The notes under the pieces: model-generated
The model's input: only the letters and a program-made list of their open reading frames with translations
What the model was told of the DNA's origin: nothing
Database searches by the model: none
Made by a program: the position numbers and the translations under genes
Source of the DNA: Spirochaeta lutea
Lineage (GTDB): Bacteria; Spirochaetota; Spirochaetia; DSM-27196; Salinispiraceae
Reading direction: 5' to 3'
Length of the DNA: 64,000 nucleotides
NCBI RefSeq assembly: GCF_000758165.1
Contig: NZ_JNUP01000064.1
Span: forward strand, 205,265-269,264
In this document: in pieces, positions 59,557 through 64,000 of the stretch
How positions within the stretch are numbered: the stretch's first letter is position 1
How the letters are laid out: the number at the start of each line of letters is the position of its first letter

Positions 59557-62500
59557 ATGGTTGTAAAAACATCACCTCCTTTCATGCGGATGCTACTCAT
59601 CATCGCGGCAGGATTGATTCTTCATGCTGGTTTCGGCTGGGGACAAAGCCGAATGCCAGAAAACCCCGATGCCTTTTTATTCAGTGCATATCGGGGAGCC
59701 GACGATTGGTACGGAGATTATGACAAGGTCACGGTGCTGTTTTTCGAGGTTGATTCTACCGTATCAGGACCCTTATATTTCGGCGTTTATGATCCGGGCA
59801 TGGACGGGGATGACAATCCCCTTATCGGCGCCCCGAACTACGGGGATATGTGGTATCGGGTGTACGGCGGCGCCGGGGCCTATACAGATGCAACCAGCCG
59901 TCAACTAACCTATGCGGATGTTCGGGATGCCTTCGCCGGAAATCTGCTGCATGAATTAGAAATTTTATCCGCGAATACCGCTGCCTACAATGACGGCTGG
60001 TTTTATTCCCCCGCCATTGATCCCGCTCAGGGGGAACAGGTTGGAAACAAACGCATCTTCAAGTATGTGGTTGTGGGTGCTAAAAATCCTGCTGACAATA
60101 CCTTTACGGATAATACCGATGATTTTTACAACCGCTACCAGGTTGCCTTGTCTACCTCCAACATCGGTGAACCCGGAACCGTTAGCGGCGTCCGGGTGTT
60201 TGCCTATTCACTGGCCGTTTCCCTGGAGGGTACGGTAAGCACCGGGGTGGATTGGAACCTGTACCCTTTTGTTCCCTCCGAGGCTCTTACCACCGATTAT
60301 ATACGCCCCCATAGCTTCGACGCAGATTACCGGAATCAGGCTAATGCAACGCCCTCGGGGTTCCTCTGGACCCTGAGACGATGGGACGGCGGTACCTATA
60401 CCGATGCAGGCTACATAAATATAAGCGGAGACGGGGTGAATACCCCGGGGGCCGGGTCGGCCGGGGGCGGTCAGGTAGCAGGGGCTTCCAACGGGTACGA
60501 TGTGAACGCCATCGGGTATACCGGGCGAACCTGGCAGTGGGAGCTTCTCGGGGGAGGTGAGTCCGGTGCCACCGAGCCCAACGGCACAGATGTTTGGGCC
60601 GCCATCGATACCGGCATAGCCGATCTTGCCACGGTTGATACCATCAATGTCGGCGGCGGTCAGGCCTTGCGGATCTACGCCTCGGCGTATGAGGCCCCGG
60701 CTGCCGATCATGCGGAAGTTTTCCCCGCCTCAGACTCTGTCCTCACCGGGGGAACCCTCAATCTCTCCCTTCAGATCCTTGATGCCCTGGGGAATGCCGT
60801 GCCCGAGGTGCAGAATATTCGGGTGGTTGCCTCGGGCGGAACAGCACCGCTCATTAACGGGTCTAGTGCTGACGAGGTAGTTATTACCTCCTCGGATGGA
60901 ATAGGGAATTTTACCCTGACGGATAGCGCTGCCGGATCCGTTACCCTGACGGTGTACACCGACGGGTCCGGAGGTTCGAATGATTTCGGCAGCGGTGCAG
61001 ATATCGGCGGAACCTATACCTTTGATAGTAATCCGCCGCCAACCCTGAGCAGCTTCGGGAATGTTACCGCCCCTGCCGGGAGCACCGCTGCGCTGCCGAC
61101 TATAACGGTGAGGGCCAACGGCGGAACCAATATAACCCAGGGTAATGATATAAGAATCCACATTCCGGCCGGTTTGACCGCCGATTTTGACACATCTATT
61201 ACGACACCCACCCTGAATGTGACGGGAACAGCCGGGGACGTAGATACCCTGGTGTCCTATCCCGACGCGGATACCCTGCGTATCGATGTAATTACTGCCG
61301 ATTTCTCCGGAGATGCTGAACTCACTATTTCCGGGCTAGAGCTGATAAATACTGCCATCTCCAGCGGAAGTTTGGAGCTCGCCTACGACGGAGCCAGCCC
61401 CACCTATAACGTCTTTGATGATAAGCTCATCACCATTGAGCCCGCGGTCTACGTCTGGGACGGATCAACCGATACGGTATGGACTGAAGATACCAACTGG
61501 CAGGGTGGTACCGCCCCGGCCCTGGGCGCGGGGGCTAATATACGAATACCCGGGGGCTTAGGGAATTACCCCGTTGTCACTGCAGGCTCGCTTGTGGTGG
61601 GCGATCTTGATATTCAAAACGGTGCTTCGTTGCGGTTAAACGGAGCATCGGACCTAACGGTGGGCGGGACCTTTAGTAATTCCGGGACCCTGATTCTAGT
61701 TGGTAATGAAACCCTGAGTTTGACTCTCCCTCTGGGGAGCGGAACCGTCGAATTTTCCGGGGGTGTTGGTCCCTACAGCTCCTGGGCGGGATTAACCGAG
61801 TTTAATAACCTCAGGGTATCTGCAGGCACCTATCAGCCCGGGGATGACATTACCGTACATGGCAGTGTGACCCTGGCTGGTGGTACGGTTGAAGCCGGAA
61901 CAACCACCTGGGATGTAAAACGCAATTGGAATCGGACCGGAGGAACCTTTACCGCCGGCACCTCCACCATCAATTTTTCCGGCACTCCCGCCACCACCAT
62001 TTCCGGGTCCACCACCTTCGGGACATTCTCCTCAACAACCCCGGGTAAGCTCCTCACTATTACCGGGGGCACCACCCAAACCATGGCGAATCTGGTCATT
62101 ACCGGGGCCGCCGGTTCCTTGATCCGTCTTAGAAGTACCGACGGAACCGCCTACACCCTGACACCCACCGCCCATACTGTGGAGTATGCCGATATCGCCT
62201 GGTCCACCGTAACCGGCGGGGCTACAGCAAATTACTCCACGGATAGCCTGAACAACACCAATTGGACCTTCGCCAATACGGTGTTCCTCTGGACCGGGGG
62301 AAGCTCAACAGCCTGGGGCGACCCATTGAATTGGGATATCGGTGACGGCACGCCCGGGGACGATGGAACCCCCGGGATCGGGGACGCCGTGGTTATACGA
62401 AACAGGGCGAACGATCCGGTATTAGCCGCAGATACGGCAAACCTTGCTGATGTCACTATAGAAACTGGTGCTGTGCTGAACCTATCCGGGTTTAATATAG

Positions 62501-64000
62501 TTTTTAGCGGTGATTTGATTAACTCCGGCTCCATTATTGGTGCGGATAGCTGGACCAGCCCTTCTATCGGGGGCAGTGTGGATACCGGAGGAGCCACCAT
62601 AACCTTTTCCTCCGCCTTAACCCTATCCGCCGACACGGTAATTAATTCCGGTGCGGGTAATGTGGTTTTTAACGCGGCAGCCACCGTTGACGGTTCCTAC
62701 GGATTGACGGTTACATCAACGGGGACGAAAACCTTCGGCTCAGTAATCGGCGGGGGCGTGGATAAACCTACTTCCTTTACGGTTTCCGGGGCGGGCACGG
62801 CGACCTTTAGCGCCGCCTCCTACAGCTTCTCCGGTAATACCACCGTCATCTCAAGTCCTGCGGTCTACACGGCTGACACGGTCATTTCGGACCCCGATTC
62901 GATAACCTTCCAATCTACGGTCTCCATTGACACCGGGGTTACCCTGACATTGGAATCACCCCAAGAAGAATTTCAAAACGCTGTTTCGGGATTGGGCAGT
63001 CTGGAACTAAAACCCTATACAGCGGGATCCTCGGTTACCGTAATCGGCTCCAGCAATTTCGGGCAGACCGGTGGCTTGATTCTCGGGGGTGATTCGACTG
63101 ATACGGTGGCCCTAACCGGCGGGATCAACTACACGGCCGCGGCTACTACCCTCCTTGGCACGATTACCAGCGGCACATCGGCAATTACTTTGGGTGATGT
63201 GACCCTCGGTTCGGCTGCTACCCTGGATACCCAGGCGACGGACGGCACCGGTGATTTGTCGGTAGGTGCGGTGACCGGGGCGACCTTTGACCTGACCTTG
63301 GATACCGGCCACTTCGCCGGAGCGGATATTTCAGGAACCAGTGTTGCCGGGGTTGGCACGCTTACGTTACGAGATGCAGGCACCGTAACCTTCACCGGCA
63401 CGGTGGGCGCCGGAACGGTGGCAGTCACCGACGCGGTGACCCTCGTAGACTTCCAGGATGCGGTAACCGCCACGACCTTGACGGTTCCGGGCACTGCGAC
63501 GGCCTACGATGTTCAGATGACCGGAGCGAGCGGAACGATTACCGACCCGGTGACCTTTGCGAATACCGGAGACCTGACCCTGGGACAAGCCGGGGGAACA
63601 TTGAGCTTTACCGGGGGGCTGACGGCAACTGCCAATGCTACCCGAACCCTGAATGGAAGTATTGTAAGCAGTAACGGGCCGATGAGTTTCGGTGATGTGA
63701 CTCTCGGTTCTGCTGTAACCCTGGATACCCAGGCGACGGACGGCACCGGGGATCTATCGGTGGGCGCGGTGACCGGGGCGACCTTTGACTTGACTCTGGA
63801 TACCGGCCACTTCGCCGGAGCGGACATTTCTGGAACCAGTGTGGCCGGGGTTGGTACGCTTACTCTTCGTGATGCGGGGACGGTGACCTTCACCGGAACG
63901 GTGGGGGTGGGAACGGTGGCAGTCACCGACGCGGTGACCCTTGTAGACTTCCAGGATGCGGTAACCGCCACGACCTTGACGATTCCGGGCACAGGGACCG
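59557..64000 (+). CDS. Very large secreted beta-repeat surface protein, 3' end beyond window
   Basis: Open frame of 1481 codons still unbroken at the window end. It starts with a signal peptide (residues about 10-28, MRMLLIIAAGLILHAGFGWG). Residues ~35-390 form a non-repetitive domain rich in Tyr/Trp/Asp (AYRGADDWYGDYDKVTVLFF). A short Ig-like segment (about 390-470) is followed by Thr/Gly/Ser-rich beta-strands: VWDGSTDTVWTEDTNWQGG (about 630) and VFLWTGGSSTAWGDPLNW (about 909) are the W-x-G...NW motif of bacterial extracellular beta-helix/autotransporter-associated repeats. From about residue 1213 a 166-residue unit repeats. It should be an adhesin or sheath-like surface protein. A TATACT box lies 11 bases before the start. 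Confidence 0.75.
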   Translation, partial: MVVKTSPPFMRMLLIIAAGLILHAGFGWGQSRMPENPDAFLFSAYRGADDWYGDYDKVTVLFFEVDSTVSGPLYFGVYDPGMDGDDNPLIGAPNYGDMWYRVYGGAGAYTDATSRQLTYADVRDAFAGNLLHELEILSANTAAYNDGWFYSPAIDPAQGEQVGNKRIFKYVVVGAKNPADNTFTDNTDDFYNRYQVALSTSNIGEPGTVSGVRVFAYSLAVSLEGTVSTGVDWNLYPFVPSEALTTDYIRPHSFDADYRNQANATPSGFLWTLRRWDGGTYTDAGYINISGDGVNTPGAGSAGGGQVAGASNGYDVNAIGYTGRTWQWELLGGGESGATEPNGTDVWAAIDTGIADLATVDTINVGGGQALRIYASAYEAPAADHAEVFPASDSVLTGGTLNLSLQILDALGNAVPEVQNIRVVASGGTAPLINGSSADEVVITSSDGIGNFTLTDSAAGSVTLTVYTDGSGGSNDFGSGADIGGTYTFDSNPPPTLSSFGNVTAPAGSTAALPTITVRANGGTNITQGNDIRIHIPAGLTADFDTSITTPTLNVTGTAGDVDTLVSYPDADTLRIDVITADFSGDAELTISGLELINTAISSGSLELAYDGASPTYNVFDDKLITIEPAVYVWDGSTDTVWTEDTNWQGGTAPALGAGANIRIPGGLGNYPVVTAGSLVVGDLDIQNGASLRLNGASDLTVGGTFSNSGTLILVGNETLSLTLPLGSGTVEFSGGVGPYSSWAGLTEFNNLRVSAGTYQPGDDITVHGSVTLAGGTVEAGTTTWDVKRNWNRTGGTFTAGTSTINFSGTPATTISGSTTFGTFSSTTPGKLLTITGGTTQTMANLVITGAAGSLIRLRSTDGTAYTLTPTAHTVEYADIAWSTVTGGATANYSTDSLNNTNWTFANTVFLWTGGSSTAWGDPLNWDIGDGTPGDDGTPGIGDAVVIRNRANDPVLAADTANLADVTIETGAVLNLSGFNIVFSGDLINSGSIIGADSWTSPSIGGSVDTGGATITFSSALTLSADTVINSGAGNVVFNAAATVDGSYGLTVTSTGTKTFGSVIGGGVDKPTSFTVSGAGTATFSAASYSFSGNTTVISSPAVYTADTVISDPDSITFQSTVSIDTGVTLTLESPQEEFQNAVSGLGSLELKPYTAGSSVTVIGSSNFGQTGGLILGGDSTDTVALTGGINYTAAATTLLGTITSGTSAITLGDVTLGSAATLDTQATDGTGDLSVGAVTGATFDLTLDTGHFAGADISGTSVAGVGTLTLRDAGTVTFTGTVGAGTVAVTDAVTLVDFQDAVTATTLTVPGTATAYDVQMTGASGTITDPVTFANTGDLTLGQAGGTLSFTGGLTATANATRTLNGSIVSSNGPMSFGDVTLGSAVTLDTQATDGTGDLSVGAVTGATFDLTLDTGHFAGADISGTSVAGVGTLTLRDAGTVTFTGTVGVGTVAVTDAVTLVDFQDAVTATTLTIPGTGT
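63193..64000 (+). repeat. 498-bp in-frame tandem repeat in the surface protein
   Basis: The stretch beginning GGTGATGTGACCCTCGG (63193) recurs from 63691 with few changes, a period of 498 bp (166 codons). About 300 bp of each unit is almost identical, whereas the rest differs more. The second copy is cut by the window end, so the total number of units is unknown. Confidence 0.9.

Noticed and set aside
62232..63992. Antisense open frames in the repeat protein (for example 63513-63992 minus)
   Set aside because: They mirror the Thr/Gly-rich codon pattern of the + strand, repeat with the same 498-bp period and lack start signals.
1..64000. tRNA or rRNA genes
   Set aside because: No cloverleaf or conserved rRNA segment was recognised in any gap; not a formal scan.

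Overview
The window looks like a chromosomal segment from a free-living member of the Spirochaetes. This is inferred from gene content and style, not from a marker tree: a FapA/DUF342 protein of about 1000 residues paired with a MinD-type ATPase, a DUF4914 P-loop protein, a GAF/HD-GYP regulator, a stand-alone methyl-accepting chemotaxis protein, a complete lipoprotein pathway (lgt, lnt) and many lipoproteins. The DNA is GC-rich with dense coding. I found no rRNA, tRNA, phage, IS transposase or CRISPR array.

Layout. 1-5.7 kb: end of a NagZ-like GH3 gene, the pntA/pntAB/pntB transhydrogenase operon, a c-di-GMP phosphodiesterase (HD-GYP) and the rpmG-rpmB ribosomal operon. 5.8-11.9 kb: a DUF4914 gene behind a promoter flanked by a perfect inverted repeat, then lnt, a TRIC-like channel and lgt. 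12-16.7 kb: fapA, a MinD-like ATPase and a small membrane protein. 16.8-21.7 kb: an SsuABC/TauABC-type ABC importer and htpG. 21.8-26.7 kb: an ArsR/permease metal pair, a nucleotidyltransferase, a GNAT acetyltransferase and a chemoreceptor. 26.8-46 kb: a glycan region with five further GH3 enzymes of different architecture, a LysR regulator, a GtrA-like membrane protein, a GT2 glycosyltransferase, a lipoprotein esterase, methylglyoxal synthase and UDP-galactopyranose mutase. 46-53.9 kb: paired YeeE/YedE sulfur transporters, an AEC permease, an ABC-2 exporter, a methyltransferase and a NifX-like/DUF134 pair. 53.9-59.5 kb: a PTS-EIIA/diadenylate cyclase fusion, a DsrE-like protein, aroA, a degenerate hemerythrin and a secreted transglutaminase-like protein. 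59.6 kb to the end: a very large secreted repeat protein that runs off the window.

The most unusual locus is the LysR-GH3-GH3-GtrA-GT2-GH3-esterase cluster (29.4-41.7 kb). Its first GH3, whose start overlaps the lysR stop, has the catalytic nucleophile Asp changed to Asn and the presumed acid/base Glu changed to Gln, while its close paralogue downstream keeps both. It therefore looks like an inactive pseudo-glycosidase, perhaps a sugar-sensing partner of the regulator or of the active enzyme. A third GH3 in the cluster has its domains in reversed order and a membrane segment at each end.

Two genome-style features recur. A palindromic element of about 83-105 bp, with ends close to GTGCGCAAAAGGTTGTA, occurs at least six times, often directly against a stop codon. 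Several operons have a sigma-70-type promoter whose -10 box lies only 5-9 bases before an ATG without a Shine-Dalgarno sequence, which suggests leaderless mRNAs. Three unrelated short tandem repeats (13, 15 and 18 bp units) lie between genes.
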